A program made the translations under genes and the position numbers. From an uncultured Clostridia bacterium (lineage in GTDB: Bacteria; Bacillota; Clostridia; Lachnospirales; Cellulosilyticaceae): 58,267 nt of DNA. The stretch covers positions 1 to 58,267 of the forward strand of contig CAKZUB010000012.1 in assembly GCA_937921505.1 (NCBI GenBank), written 5' to 3'. Below are positions 32,541-42,898 of this stretch, in pieces. Position 1 is the first letter of the stretch; each line of letters opens with the position of its first letter. The notes under the pieces are model-generated. The model was not told the origin of the DNA and did not search any database. It saw only the letters and a program-made list of their open reading frames with translations.

Positions 32541-34261
32541 ATTTCTAATTCCTCTAAAGTTTCCTTTTCGAGTAATGATTCTGTAAGATTATCTAAAATA
32601 GATCTATTCTCATTAATAATCTTTTTAGTATCCTCATAAAGTTCTTTTATTTTTTCAGAACATTTATCCAGTATCATTTGATTATCCACTCTATCTTGTC
32701 CCATAATAACGCCAAGATTAATAAGTCCAACTTCTTCATCCATACCATACTTCATAATATAGTTTTTGATATATTCACTTGCTTTTTCTATATCATTACT
32801 TGCACCCGTTGTAACATTTTCAGATCCAAATACAATTTCTTCTGCTGCCCTTCCGGCTAAGTTTATTTTAATCTGACTTAAAATTTCTTTTTTAGTTAAA
32901 TACATCTTATCCTTTGGAATGTTCATACTAAAGCCACCAGCTCCTTTGGTGCTTGGAATAATAGTCACTTTAGTAACACTATTATCTGGTGCTACGAGTT
33001 TTGTAACAAGCGCATGTCCAGCTTCATGAAAGGCTGTTATTTGCCTATCCAAACTTGTAATAGAACTTCTATCTTTCTTTTCTTTTCCGGCAATAACGGT
33101 ATAAAAAGCAACTTGAATATCATCTTTAGTAATAACAGAAATATTGTTTCTAGCCGCACCAATTGCTGCCTCATTTAAAAGATTTTCAAGCATAGCTCCT
33201 GTAAAATAAACTGTTTGCTTAGCAAGATCTGTACTGCTTACATCTTCAGCTACTGGTTTATTCCTAAGATATAATTTAATGATTTGTTCTCTTGCATTAA
33301 TATCTGGATATCCCACTTCAATATGTCTGTCAAATCGTCCCGGTCTAAGCAGCGCATCATCTAACATGTCTAACCTATTAGTAGCTGCTATAATGATAAT
33401 ACCCTCATCGTCTCTAAATCCTGACATCTCCGTTAGAAGTGCATTAAGTGTCTGATCTTTTTCATCATTGCTGTTGGCTGCATTATGACTTCTCTTTTTC
33501 CCAATTGCATCAATCTCATCAATAAAAATAACAGCTTTTTTATGCTTTCTGGCCTCTGTAAAAATCTCTCTTACTCTTCCCGCGCCTACCCCTACATACA
33601 ATTGCACAAAATCCGAACCACTTACTGAAAAAAACGCTACATTTGCTTCTTTTGCAATAGCCTTTGCCATAAGTGTTTTGCCTGTTCCTGGAGGTCCATA
33701 AAGAATAATCCCTTTTGGCATTCTTGCTCCCATTTTAACATATTTATCTGGCTCTTTAATAAAATCGATAACATCTTGCACTTGTTCTTTAGCTTCAATA
33801 TTACCTGCTATATTTGAAAAACCTTGAGTCAGTGTATCTGCTTCTACCGGCTTGGCGCTAAGACTCATCATGCCTCCGCCTGCACCTTGCTTTTTAGCGC
33901 TTCTAAAGATAAAAACAAATAACCCTACAAACAGTAAAGTACTTGAAATATATTGCAACATATACATGCTACTGCCACTATTTTCAGTCACTTTAATGCC
34001 ATTTAATAATAACTTTTCCTTAAGTCCTTCTATCCTTGGGTTATCTGTAACATACTTTGTCTCATCCTCTACACGTTTGAATTTTAGCTTAGACTCATTA
34101 CTTATCTGTACTTCTTCAATCTGTTTTTCATCCATAAGCGTTAAAAAATTTGTATATTCAATATCAATCTGACTATTATTCTTATTCATGTAAAGTCCTA
34201 TAACTACTGCCACCGCTAGCAGTGCTATTATACCGTATCTGACATATTTATTTTTAGTCAT
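32522..34261 (-). CDS. ftsH: FtsH-family ATP-dependent zinc metalloprotease
   Basis: 579 residues, shorter than the 600-700 of most FtsH because the C-terminal tail is minimal. Span 1 is at about 8-25 and span 2 at about 104-122, with a roughly 78-residue outer domain. The AAA module has Walker A GPPGTGKTLMAKA near residue 190, Walker B VIFIDEIDAIG near 245, and LLRPGRFDRHIEVGYPD. The protease centre is FHEAGHAL near 413. It degrades membrane and short-lived cytosolic proteins; HflKC at 19574-21537 may restrain it. A GGAGG site lies seven bases before the ATG. The leader holds an attenuator-like hairpin (34384-34416). May be one of several copies in the genome. Confidence 0.94.
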   Translation of the reverse strand: MTKNKYVRYGIIALLAVAVVIGLYMNKNNSQIDIEYTNFLTLMDEKQIEEVQISNESKLKFKRVEDETKYVTDNPRIEGLKEKLLLNGIKVTENSGSSMYMLQYISSTLLFVGLFVFIFRSAKKQGAGGGMMSLSAKPVEADTLTQGFSNIAGNIEAKEQVQDVIDFIKEPDKYVKMGARMPKGIILYGPPGTGKTLMAKAIAKEANVAFFSVSGSDFVQLYVGVGAGRVREIFTEARKHKKAVIFIDEIDAIGKKRSHNAANSNDEKDQTLNALLTEMSGFRDDEGIIIIAATNRLDMLDDALLRPGRFDRHIEVGYPDINAREQIIKLYLRNKPVAEDVSSTDLAKQTVYFTGAMLENLLNEAAIGAARNNISVITKDDIQVAFYTVIAGKEKKDRSSITSLDRQITAFHEAGHALVTKLVAPDNSVTKVTIIPSTKGAGGFSMNIPKDKMYLTKKEILSQIKINLAGRAAEEIVFGSENVTTGASNDIEKASEYIKNYIMKYGMDEEVGLINLGVIMGQDRVDNQMILDKCSEKIKELYEDTKKIINENRSILDNLTESLLEKETLEELEIASFFH

Positions 34262-34383
34262 TTTGCAACCTCCATTTGACTACTCTCTATTTTATATAGG
34301 GGGTATCCCTCAACTGCATTATACGTTACATACGTACATGTATGCATTAGTGGGTATATGGTAAAAGCATTATTTTTGACATA

Positions 34384-34498
34384 AAAAAGTGGAGAAAGAC
34401 GACGGGTCTTTCTCCATGAGAGAAGGTATTTTATTCTAGGGGTAGCAAATAATTTCATATTTGCTGTAACATCTGGGGGAAGTTACAACCTTATTATA
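34384..34498 (-). promoter_or_regulatory. Promoter, structured leader and internal terminator upstream of ftsH
   Basis: On the minus strand a TATAAT (34498-34493) is followed by GTAAC/GTTAC and GCAAATA/TATTTGC hairpins, then an 11-bp stem TGGAGAAAGAC (34390-34400 with 34406-34416) directly followed by a TTTTTT run: a proper intrinsic terminator. The ftsH ATG is about 120 bases further on, with a second TATAAT at 34323-34318 between. So either ftsH is governed by attenuation, or the segment makes a roughly 105-base small RNA. Unpaired CCCCC and CCCC runs stand out. No known riboswitch class recognised. The -35 is weak. Confidence 0.5.
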
Positions 34499-34546
34499 GC
34501 AACTATTTCACTTTAAGTATGCCCTATTTTTCTTTATTTTTAAATT

Positions 34547-34736
34547 ATATTTTGTTTAATATGTCGAATGATGTTTTTTATTTAGTAATAAACAAAGTAG
34601 ATATCTCTCCTAATTACTCACCTTTTGTATATATCGCTTAATTCTTCTCTGTTTTTATTAAACTAAAAATTTTTTTCTACATTTTATATATTTTTAATCA
34701 AGTATTCTACATTTTTTTATAAATATTTTGTTTAAT
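34547..34736. other. AT-rich spacer with a direct repeat and a Spo0A-box match
   Basis: ATATTTTGTTTAAT occurs at 34547-34560 and again at 34723-34736. Just after the first copy TGTCGAA (34562-34568) is an exact match to the Spo0A box. TTCTACATTTT is also found twice nearby (about 34676 and 34705). No gene is seen in 34499-34745. The site would be downstream of the holin-like gene and upstream of ftsH. Confidence 0.4.
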
Positions 34737-34745
34737 TATGGCGAT

Positions 34746-34985
34746 TCATTTACCTATTAAATTTTTTGTACCCGAATACATGCCAACAGAACTTAATCCA
34801 ATATAAATGCCTTTTAAAATACCTTGCTTAAGATCGCCTTCTCCCAAATAAATAGCTCCTAATATTATCCCTAGAGTAACGGCTGCTAATGGACAGAACC
34901 TTTTGGATAGTCCTATATTTTTCAGAACTTCTACCCCTCCAAGTATAATAGGTATAAGCATAATGCCATATGACTGTGTATCCAT
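34746..34985 (-). CDS. Holin-like small membrane protein
   Basis: 79 residues from the ATG at 34985, which has GGGAAGG seven bases upstream; the longer start at 35021 lacks a site. Hydrophobic stretches at about 8-22 and 32-47 and a third amphipathic one at 56-72 (GIYIGLSSVGMYSGTKN). The sequence resembles a group of phage-type holin proteins found outside prophages in Firmicutes, but no endolysin or phage gene is near. It could act in cell lysis at sporulation or be a plain membrane protein. Confidence 0.6.
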   Translation of the reverse strand: MDTQSYGIMLIPIILGGVEVLKNIGLSKRFCPLAAVTLGIILGAIYLGEGDLKQGILKGIYIGLSSVGMYSGTKNLIGK

Positions 34986-35100
34986 CCTCCGACCTTCCCT
35001 CTTTATTAATCTCCTATACATATATATTTGCGCTTTGTCTTACTTATGTGTACTTAACATGATAAGAAATAATAACTAGATAGATGAGACAGCAGTATTG

Positions 35101-35511
35101 TTAGCGTACTTCATTGTTAATAAGCCCTAATTTATGCATAACATCAATAAACTTTACTGTATCTATAGGTTTAGAAGCATAGGCGTTACATCCAAACTCA
35201 AACGCTGTTTGAACAATATCCGTATCTCCAAGAGCAGTAGTCATCATAATCTTAACACTCTTTTCTTGTGGTACATCATTTTGCATTTCGAGTTCTCTAA
35301 TAACCTTTAATACCTGTATGCCATCTGCTTTTGGCATCATAATATCTAGACAAATCAAATCGTAGGGTGTGTTGTCTTCTATAGATAGCATATAGGCATC
35401 TATGGCCTCTAAGCCATCTACAACCAAATCACATTCTCCGTACTCTGAAAGCATTTTACTTAAAAACTTTCTACTTACCAAATCATCTTCTGCAATGAGT
35501 ATTTTAAGCAT
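35101..35511 (-). CDS. Single-domain response regulator, CheY-like
   Basis: 136 residues. A lone receiver: acidic pair in IAEDD, phospho-acceptor Asp56 in DLICLDIMMPKADG, Thr in MMTTALGD and Lys in YASKPIDTVKF. It has no output domain. It ends the chemotaxis block, 26 bases after the hybrid kinase, which is its likely phospho-donor through that protein's HPt domain. Confidence 0.92.
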   Translation of the reverse strand: MLKILIAEDDLVSRKFLSKMLSEYGECDLVVDGLEAIDAYMLSIEDNTPYDLICLDIMMPKADGIQVLKVIRELEMQNDVPQEKSVKIMMTTALGDTDIVQTAFEFGCNAYASKPIDTVKFIDVMHKLGLINNEVR

Positions 35512-35537
35512 ACCTTAACAGCCCCTTTCATTTTATA

Positions 35538-38216
35538 TTAAATTGAGTTTTTGTAATCCTCTACCTCATCTCTAAGCATCAATAGATGTTCATTGACTTG
35601 TTGTATATTTTCTCTTCTACAAGCAAGTTCAATTTTAAATACCCTACTTTTTAATTGTTCTAGTCCCATTCTTTCAAATAACTCTTTTAGTTCATGAGCA
35701 AGCTCTTCTATTTCTTCAAAATTCTTCTCACTTGCTATTTTATTTAAACTTGCTAAGTAATTTTGAGCATCGTATAACGTGGCTGATTTTCTGCTTTTTG
35801 TATCGTTTACTACTTCAGTAAAATTTATAACTTCTTCTGTTTGACTATAAAGCACTGCATCTATCATTAAAAATAATTTTTCTATAGTGACAGGTTTTGG
35901 AAGATATTCATCTATTCCTAAATTAAGTAGTTGTTCTCTATTCCCTTTTAGTGCTAATGCTGTCAGGGCAATAATAGGGGTATGCCTCTCTTCTCCTTCT
36001 TTTTCACGAATACGCTTAGTCGTCTCAATACCATCCATTTCAGGCATTTGAATATCCATTAAAATAACATCATATACATTCTTTTCGTGTAAGGCTAAGG
36101 CTTCAATGCCATTACTTGCAGTATCATATGTATACCCTCTTTTTTTAAGCATCTGCATCATAACAATGGCATTAATCTTATCATCTTCAACTACAAGGAT
36201 ATGTCCTATCGTCTTTTTAGAATAAGTAAGATGTGCGGTATTATCACTCTGCCTTTTAAAACAATCGACCTTTAACCTTATTTCAAAGAAGGCTGTACTC
36301 CCTTTGCCCTTTTCGCTTTCAATCCATATTTTTCCATCCATCATTTCAACAAGTTGTTTGCTAATCACAAGGCCTAATCCACTTCCTCCATATTGTCTTG
36401 TATAAGAACTATCTATTTGACTAAAACTATTAAAGAGTTTAGGCATATCTTTCTTTGAAATACCTATCCCTGTATCTGTTATTGCAAATTGAAGCACAAT
36501 ATCTTCTTCCTTTAAATATTTACACTTAACATTTACAACGACTTCTCCTACTTCTGTAAACTTAATCGCATTACTGATTAAATTATGAAGAATTTGTTTA
36601 AGTCTATTAAAATCTCCACTGAGCTGCCTTGGCACTTCTTTTGCAATTTTGGCATAGAGCTGCAAATTTTTTTCTTGTAAATGCTTTGTATGCGTTTTAA
36701 CAACTTCATTAATTATTGTATGCAGATCAAACTGATGGCTTTGAATAATTACTTTCCTAGCTTCTAATTTTGAAAAGTCTAAAATATCATTAATAATATT
36801 TATAAGCGTATTCACACAAGATCTTGCCATAAGTAAATTATCCTTTTGTTCATCATCTAAATGAGTAAGTAAAGTTAAGTCGATCATGCCTACTATACCA
36901 TTTAATGGCGTTCTAATCTCATGACTTATATTAGCCAAAAACTCACTTTTTGCCTTGTTGGCTGCTTCTGCTTGCTCTTTAGCCTTTTTTATCTCTAAAT
37001 GTGTTTTCTTTTTGTCATCAATATCATTAACAAGAACGGCTATATATTGATTACCTGGACTATACATAGCAAGTGAGTACCATTTCTTAGTCGATTTTAA
37101 ATAAATCTCCTCTAAATTGATATTGCATCCTTTCATGGCCTTTTCACAAAAACTTAAAGCCTTTTTTAGGTCCTCAGCATCTTCTGGAAAAACTTCAATT
37201 AACTGTTTACCCGTAATTTCATCTCTATTAAGTCCAAACATTTTTTCATAGGATTCATTAACTTCTATAAAGGTAAGATCCATTAAGGCTCCTTCTTTAT
37301 TATACAGAGCCTTATGATAAGCAAAACCACTCTCCATATTCATAAAAAGTGAATAATACTTTTCATGACTCTCTCTAATCTTAGCTTCCGCTTGCTGTCT
37401 TTTAGTTATATCCTCTATAATCATAATAAGCTGTTTTTCCTTCTTATGCCTTATAAAGATAAAATTAACCTGTAAGCACAAGCTAACTTGATTTTCATTA
37501 ATAAGAAAAATTCTTTCAACAAGTGTCTCTTTTATAGGTTGTCCTGTCATGATGACACGACTTATAGCTTTTCTTAAGTCACAAAATGTGCATAATGGTC
37601 CTGCTCCGCATCCGTTTTCAAAACTTTGAATACACCCTAATGCTTCTCCAAAAGGTTCATTGATTATATTATCTTTGTTAATCTGAAATATAGTTTCAAG
37701 TGCATTATTAGCTCTTTTAATCCTATTGTTTTCATCTATCACAAGCATACCAAGGGGCATAAATTCAAACATCGCCTGAAGATTATTTTTTTCAAATCTA
37801 ATATCTTCTTCCATCTTTTTCATTCTTGTAATATCTCTAAATACAATAACGACTCCTGTTGCTAGTCCGTCTGCATCCTTTATAGCTGAAAAACTTGCTG
37901 ATACATAGTGCTGTAAGCCCTTTTTATGTGTAAGTACTGAGGCCTTAGTAAGCCCCATGACCTCATCCTTTTGAATGACTTCTTTGATTCTATTTTCAAC
38001 CAAGCTTTCTACATCTGAAGCTATCTTAAACACTTCATCAATAGGTCTTCCTAATGCTTGTGCAGCTTGCCATCCTGTAAGCTTCTCCGCCTCACTGTTC
38101 ATGAAATCTATATTACCCTCTATAGTTACAGATATAACCCCATCACCAATACATGCAAGTGTTGCCGCTTGCCTTTCTGCCTTATGAACGTCTACATTAT
38201 AAGTATGATCGATCAT
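35538..38216 (-). CDS. Hybrid sensor histidine kinase with PAS, REC and HPt domains
   Basis: 892 residues, no membrane span, so cytosolic. Three PAS domains: about 13-130 (TLACIGDGVISVTIEGNIDFMN), 145-270 (FMPLGMLVIDENNRIKRANN, with a Cys-rich insert CGAGPLCTFCDLRK) and 285-405. HisKA has FLANISHEIRTPLNGIVGM near 430, then HATPase (NLISNAIKFTE; GSGLGLVISKQLVEMM), a receiver with DVILMDIQMPEMDG near 735, and a C-terminal HPt with His841 in ELAHELKELFERMG. All parts of a phosphorelay are thus in one chain. The CGAGPLCTFC insert in PAS2 could bind a metal or cluster. Gene lies between cheD and a CheY-like protein. Confidence 0.93.
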   Translation of the reverse strand: MIDHTYNVDVHKAERQAATLACIGDGVISVTIEGNIDFMNSEAEKLTGWQAAQALGRPIDEVFKIASDVESLVENRIKEVIQKDEVMGLTKASVLTHKKGLQHYVSASFSAIKDADGLATGVVIVFRDITRMKKMEEDIRFEKNNLQAMFEFMPLGMLVIDENNRIKRANNALETIFQINKDNIINEPFGEALGCIQSFENGCGAGPLCTFCDLRKAISRVIMTGQPIKETLVERIFLINENQVSLCLQVNFIFIRHKKEKQLIMIIEDITKRQQAEAKIRESHEKYYSLFMNMESGFAYHKALYNKEGALMDLTFIEVNESYEKMFGLNRDEITGKQLIEVFPEDAEDLKKALSFCEKAMKGCNINLEEIYLKSTKKWYSLAMYSPGNQYIAVLVNDIDDKKKTHLEIKKAKEQAEAANKAKSEFLANISHEIRTPLNGIVGMIDLTLLTHLDDEQKDNLLMARSCVNTLINIINDILDFSKLEARKVIIQSHQFDLHTIINEVVKTHTKHLQEKNLQLYAKIAKEVPRQLSGDFNRLKQILHNLISNAIKFTEVGEVVVNVKCKYLKEEDIVLQFAITDTGIGISKKDMPKLFNSFSQIDSSYTRQYGGSGLGLVISKQLVEMMDGKIWIESEKGKGSTAFFEIRLKVDCFKRQSDNTAHLTYSKKTIGHILVVEDDKINAIVMMQMLKKRGYTYDTASNGIEALALHEKNVYDVILMDIQMPEMDGIETTKRIREKEGEERHTPIIALTALALKGNREQLLNLGIDEYLPKPVTIEKLFLMIDAVLYSQTEEVINFTEVVNDTKSRKSATLYDAQNYLASLNKIASEKNFEEIEELAHELKELFERMGLEQLKSRVFKIELACRRENIQQVNEHLLMLRDEVEDYKNSI

Positions 38217-38231
38217 CTATAAGCCCTCCAT

Positions 38232-38702
38232 CTATATTTTGATCGGCTGCGTATAAACCTGAATACTCCCCGTAGCAACATCCATTATAATTGTACGACT
38301 TATATTCCCCCCAACCTCTGTTAAACGGTAAGTAACACCCATTTTGGCCAGCATACTTTTAATAGCTTCTATATTTTTAGCACCTATCTCAAATAAATCA
38401 TTTTTTCTAATTGAACGCGCGCCACCAAACAGCTGAATCTGCAAATCTGATTTTAAACATCCAAAATCCTTACATATTTTTTCAAAAAGAAGTGGCACCC
38501 CAGTTGTTGCATAATACCCTGGCTTTAGCTTAGCATACCTCTCATCTATACATTCTGGAAGTGCCACATGGATCATTCCTGCTACTTTCCTGGTTTTGCT
38601 ATATACAGTAATTGCAACGCAGGATGCAAGTGCATAAGTTTGAATTGTATCTAAAAGATTATCCGAAACAGTATACTCCCCTATGCCAACTATATGATTC
38701 AT
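38232..38702 (-). CDS. cheD: Chemoreceptor glutamine deamidase
   Basis: 156 residues from the ATG at 38702, whose ATGA overlaps the cheB stop; the ATG at 38726 lies deeper in cheB with no better site. CheD deamidates receptor glutamines and, in Bacillus, activates CheA with CheC/CheY-P. The catalytic Cys is in TYALASCVAITVYS near residue 28, the His in GMIHVALP near 44, and QLFGGARSI near 98. No cheC is next to it; cheX at 46190 is the nearest relative. Confidence 0.95.
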   Translation of the reverse strand: MNHIVGIGEYTVSDNLLDTIQTYALASCVAITVYSKTRKVAGMIHVALPECIDERYAKLKPGYYATTGVPLLFEKICKDFGCLKSDLQIQLFGGARSIRKNDLFEIGAKNIEAIKSMLAKMGVTYRLTEVGGNISRTIIMDVATGSIQVYTQPIKI

Positions 38703-39724
38703 AGGCTTTGCCTTAGCATCGCACATAGTATCTGAGGAATCTGACTCAGTGAAGCTTGTTTCTCTACTGCTCCTATCTCAAAAGCAACCTTAGGCATACC
38801 ATACACAACGCATGAGGCTTCATCTTGTCCAATGCTTCTTGCACCTCTTCTTCTCATAGAGAGTAGCCCTTTTGCTCCGTCATACCCCATCCCCGTTAAA
38901 ATGATCCCAATAGCATTACTGCCACATTCTTTAGCTACAGAGTCAAATAAAACATCTACCGAAGGACAATGTCCATTCACTTTTTCCGCTTGGAATACTT
39001 TTACTTTATAACGATTTCCTACTTTTTTTATACTCATATGCCTCTCTCCTGGTGCAATTAGAATTTTACCTGGTTCCACATAATCATTATCCCTCGCTTC
39101 TCTAACAGTAAATGATGTTTGACTATTAAGCCTTTCTGCAAACATAGCTGAAAACAAAGGTGGAATATGCTGTACAATGAGAATACCTGGCATTTGTGAA
39201 GGTAATTGTTTTAAAAGCCTAAATATAGCCTCTGTTCCTCCCGTAGAAGCGCCAAGAGCAATGACCCTTTGCATATCTAAATGATCTGTTGTACTTGAAT
39301 TTTTGGCTGTCATATTTAGAGAATTTGAAACCTTGGCATGAGCCGCTATTTTTATTTTATTAATAAGCTCCTCGATAAAAGCTTCAACACCTTGTGGTGA
39401 CTGAATATCAGGTTTCGCAATAAAATCTACTGCCCCCGCGTTCATTGCATCAAATACCGACTGACTAATAGAACTTACAACGATAACAGGAAGTGCGTGC
39501 TGTGGTAATAGCTGTCTTATAAAATGAGTACCATTCATCTTGGGCATTTCAACATCACATGTCATGACGTCTGGTTTAAACTTTAAGAGTTTCTCTCTTG
39601 CATCAAAAGGATCTATGGCTTTTCCAACCACTTCTATTTCTAAATCAGTTGAGATCCCTCGTGATAAAACCTCTCTAAATAATAAGCTATCATCTACAAT
39701 TAATACTTTTATTTTCTTATCCAT
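38699..39724 (-). CDS. cheB: Chemotaxis-specific methylesterase/response regulator
   Basis: 341 residues from the ATG at 39724; AGGAGG lies seven bases upstream, while the ATG at 39730 is only one base from it. An N-terminal receiver (VDDSLLFREVLSRG; Asp57 in DVMTCDVEMPK) is followed by the methylesterase with ALGASTGGTEA (Ser), LIVQHIPPLFSAMFAERL (His) and TGMGYDGAKGLL (Asp). It removes methyl groups from receptors, opposing CheR, which is the gene just upstream. Confidence 0.96.
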   Translation of the reverse strand: MDKKIKVLIVDDSLLFREVLSRGISTDLEIEVVGKAIDPFDAREKLLKFKPDVMTCDVEMPKMNGTHFIRQLLPQHALPVIVVSSISQSVFDAMNAGAVDFIAKPDIQSPQGVEAFIEELINKIKIAAHAKVSNSLNMTAKNSSTTDHLDMQRVIALGASTGGTEAIFRLLKQLPSQMPGILIVQHIPPLFSAMFAERLNSQTSFTVREARDNDYVEPGKILIAPGERHMSIKKVGNRYKVKVFQAEKVNGHCPSVDVLFDSVAKECGSNAIGIILTGMGYDGAKGLLSMRRRGARSIGQDEASCVVYGMPKVAFEIGAVEKQASLSQIPQILCAMLRQSL

Positions 39725-39762
39725 GGTCATACCTCCTGATATCTATGGCGCACACTAGTTGT

Positions 39763-40578
39763 TTATTGTTTCTGGTATACTGCAGGCTTTATAGACTTAA
39801 ATCTTGTCTTTTCTAAATTGATCCATTCAGAATGTCCAATAAAAAGGTAGCCCCCAAACTCTAAACTGTCATAAAACTTTTCTATTAAGTCATCTTTAGT
39901 TTTCTTATCAAAATAAATCATAACATTTCTGCAAAATATAACATGCAGTTTCTTTTTAAAAGGAAATGTTTTTTCCATAAGATTAAGTCTGCGGTAAATG
40001 ACTTCATTTTTTATGCGCTCTACAAGAACAGATCTTTCATTATCATACCTTTTAAAATACTTCGTTTGCCACTGGCTCGGCAAGGGTAAGATTCTTTCGT
40101 TACTATAAACGCCTTTTTTGGCTACCTCTAATACATGATTTGAAATATCTGTAGCCAATATTTTTGTATCCCATCCTATTTTTCCTTCTTTAAAAAACTC
40201 ATCTACAATCATTGCGAGTGTATAGGGTTCTTCCCCTGTAGAGCTGGCTGCACACCATATACGAACATCTTTATCTTTAATGGACCTATATAAAAAAGGT
40301 AATACCTCATCTCTAAAAAAATGGAAATGGTCTGTCTCTCTCATAAAATAAGTATGGTTGGTTGTAATCTTATCTATAAGTGTCATAACAGCCCCACCAC
40401 TTTTATCTGCTATAAGATAGTTATAATACTCTGTAAAGGTACTAAAACCCATTTGTTCTAAAACATGATGCAATCTCCCTATAACAAGCATTTGTTTTTC
40501 TTTTTTTAACTGAATACCGTAGTTTCCTTCTATATATCCAGCTAATAACCTAAATTCCTTATCTGTAATAGCTATCAT
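39763..40578 (-). CDS. cheR: Chemotaxis protein methyltransferase
   Basis: 271 residues. It methylates receptor glutamates using SAM. An N-terminal helical domain (ITDKEFRLLAGYIEGNYGI) precedes the SAM-binding core: IWCAASSTGEEPYTLAM near residue 107, ILATDISNHVLEVAKKGVY near 140, and VIFCRNVMIYFDKKTK near 210. AGAGGGG precedes the ATG. It follows the receptor gene by 15 bases. Confidence 0.96.
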   Translation of the reverse strand: MIAITDKEFRLLAGYIEGNYGIQLKKEKQMLVIGRLHHVLEQMGFSTFTEYYNYLIADKSGGAVMTLIDKITTNHTYFMRETDHFHFFRDEVLPFLYRSIKDKDVRIWCAASSTGEEPYTLAMIVDEFFKEGKIGWDTKILATDISNHVLEVAKKGVYSNERILPLPSQWQTKYFKRYDNERSVLVERIKNEVIYRRLNLMEKTFPFKKKLHVIFCRNVMIYFDKKTKDDLIEKFYDSLEFGGYLFIGHSEWINLEKTRFKSIKPAVYQKQ

Positions 40579-40593
40579 GCCTTAGATCCCCTC

Positions 40594-42846
40594 TTAATAC
40601 TTTCCAAACTCACTATCACTTACTCTTATCTTATTTTGTTTTGTAGCTGCTGTCTCTTTATGAAAGTGAGACGTGGCATGCCTTTTATTTTTTTCGCTCA
40701 TACTATTTAGCATTTTTAAAACCTCGGGATTAAGATCTTCAAGTCCTGTATAGGCTAAACTTCCGTTATTCTCTTTAAGCTTAAAGCTTCCTACTTGCTT
40801 TTTAAGCATTTCTGCTTGACTAGATAGTTCTTCACTTGCTGCTGCTGTTTCTTCTGAGGTGGCTGAGGTCGTCTGAACGACACCTGCAATCTGAATGATC
40901 CCTTGATTAACTTGTTCTACGCCTATAGCTTGCTCATCAGAAGCTGATGCTATATCACTTACTAAGTGAGCCGCTTTAGCTACTCCTCTTACAATATTAT
41001 CAAGAGCCATAGCCGTTGCATTAGCAATCTTTGTACCACCTTCTACTTTCTTAATAGAACCTTCTATCATAGCTGTTGTTTCTTTAGCTGCATTTGCAGA
41101 ACGTGCGGCAAGATTTCTCACTTCTTCTGCAACAACTGCAAAGCCTTTTCCATGCTGACCTGCTCTTGCTGCTTCAACAGCTGCATTAAGGGCTAAAATA
41201 TTGGTTTGGAAGGCAATCTCATCAATAACCTTAATAATCTTAGATATATTATTTGAAGAATCATTAATCTCAGCCATAGCTTTTAACATTTCCTGCATTT
41301 GCTGATTACCCTCTGCTGCATCAACTTTTGCCGTCTCCGCTATCTCCTTAGCTTCATTAGCATTTCTAGCATTTTGTTTGGTCTGAGAGGCAATTTCTTC
41401 AATAGATGCTGTAAGTTCTTCAATAGAACTTGCTTGTTCTGTCGCACCTTGTGAAAGAGACATACTTGAATCCGAAACCTGTCTTGAGCCAGAAGCTACT
41501 TGTTCAGCTGCCCCATTCACCTCGCTTAATACTTTATTGAGTGAACTGATAATTAAATTAAGAGCATCTTTGATTTGTGTAAAATCGCCTTTATAATCAC
41601 TATTAATACTTAATTCTAAATTGGAATGAGCCATCTCATTAAGAACTGTTGAAATTTCATTAACATACGATGCAAGTGAATCTATAGTATCATTTAAAGC
41701 ATTCTTAATTTCTGCATGATCACCTTTATAATCTCCAGTAACTTTAGTTTTTAAATTACCATCTGCCATTTGTTTTAAAACAAGTGTCGCTTCTTGCACA
41801 GGTTGTATGACTGTGTCTAATGTCTTATTAAACCCTTCAACAATATCTTTAAAACCTCCGTTTAACTTATCTGTATGACTACGTATATCAAGTTTACCCT
41901 CTACAGCAGCTTTTGTTAATATATCCACTTCACCTAAAAGATTTTTTAAGCTTTCTACCATTGATTCCATACTTTGAGATAAAATATCTTTATCAGATTT
42001 AGGTGTAACGTGGACAGCAAAATTACCCTCAGCAATTTTTTGTGCTATAGCCGCCTGATCTTTAATATTCCCAATCATTTTGCTAAAAGACATCATTAGA
42101 TTTCCTATTTCATCATCTGTAGTTGCCTTAACTGTTACATCCACATCTCCGAGCGCTATTTTTTCAGCTACTTCACTAAGCATTTTAAGAGGTTTGCTTA
42201 TAATAGAGCTTATAAAAATTCCTAATCCGACTGCGATAAGTACACCTAAAACAACTACCATAACCATCGCAAATTCCGCTGCACTTGCCTGCTTTGTGTT
42301 GGCGTCTGCTTTATGCGCTGCATCTTCTAATTTGACTTCTTGAAATTTCACAATAGCATCTCCAAGTTCCGCAGCAGCAATACCACTTGAGCCTGTTGCA
42401 CTCATAATAACAATGATTTCGTCTTTTTTTCCTTGCTTAGCGAGTTCTTGTACTTTAATAAGTTCACTATTTAAAATGTTATTTTTATTAATTAAATTTT
42501 CAAATACAATTCTTCTTTCATCAGAAACAGTCTTCTCAAGTAGCTCTAAATTATGACTAATAACTCTTTGTCGTTCAACTATTTGGTTAAAAGACTCATT
42601 TATTGATCCCTGATCATTTGCTAACAATACATTACGAAAATCTACTCTTATCTTTTGAAACTCAGTTGCAATTGTAGCTGCTTGATAGATAGGCACAGTC
42701 ATTTTCTCATATAACTCAGTATTTGAATCATTTAGAGATTTAATATCAATAATCCCTATACTTCCTACTATTGCTGCTATTATAGCAACACTGATAAATC
42801 CAGATAACAACTTAGCACTTATTTTAAGATTATAAAACCACTTCAT
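40594..42846 (-). CDS. Methyl-accepting chemotaxis protein
   Basis: 750 residues. Span 1 at about 12-31, an extracellular four-helix-bundle sensor domain (about 32-188, with [20 protein letters not shown] sequence), span 2 at about 189-213, then HAMP and at least two further HAMP-like repeats ([44 protein letters not shown]), and a long signalling hairpin whose tip has [32 protein letters not shown]. It feeds CheA/CheW encoded next to it. The C-terminus (DSEFGKY) lacks the usual CheR-docking pentapeptide. Ligand unknown. Confidence 0.95.
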   Translation of the reverse strand: MKWFYNLKISAKLLSGFISVAIIAAIVGSIGIIDIKSLNDSNTELYEKMTVPIYQAATIATEFQKIRVDFRNVLLANDQGSINESFNQIVERQRVISHNLELLEKTVSDERRIVFENLINKNNILNSELIKVQELAKQGKKDEIIVIMSATGSSGIAAAELGDAIVKFQEVKLEDAAHKADANTKQASAAEFAMVMVVVLGVLIAVGLGIFISSIISKPLKMLSEVAEKIALGDVDVTVKATTDDEIGNLMMSFSKMIGNIKDQAAIAQKIAEGNFAVHVTPKSDKDILSQSMESMVESLKNLLGEVDILTKAAVEGKLDIRSHTDKLNGGFKDIVEGFNKTLDTVIQPVQEATLVLKQMADGNLKTKVTGDYKGDHAEIKNALNDTIDSLASYVNEISTVLNEMAHSNLELSINSDYKGDFTQIKDALNLIISSLNKVLSEVNGAAEQVASGSRQVSDSSMSLSQGATEQASSIEELTASIEEIASQTKQNARNANEAKEIAETAKVDAAEGNQQMQEMLKAMAEINDSSNNISKIIKVIDEIAFQTNILALNAAVEAARAGQHGKGFAVVAEEVRNLAARSANAAKETTAMIEGSIKKVEGGTKIANATAMALDNIVRGVAKAAHLVSDIASASDEQAIGVEQVNQGIIQIAGVVQTTSATSEETAAASEELSSQAEMLKKQVGSFKLKENNGSLAYTGLEDLNPEVLKMLNSMSEKNKRHATSHFHKETAATKQNKIRVSDSEFGKY

Positions 42847-42898
42847 ACGGATACCCCCTGATTATTTATAATTTTTATAGCCTGTGCATACCACAAGC

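Noticed and set aside
34258..34458. 66-codon minus-strand frame ending at the ftsH start
   Set aside because: No ribosome binding site, passes through the terminator hairpin, and the sequence is not protein-like. A leader peptide role cannot be excluded but is unsupported.
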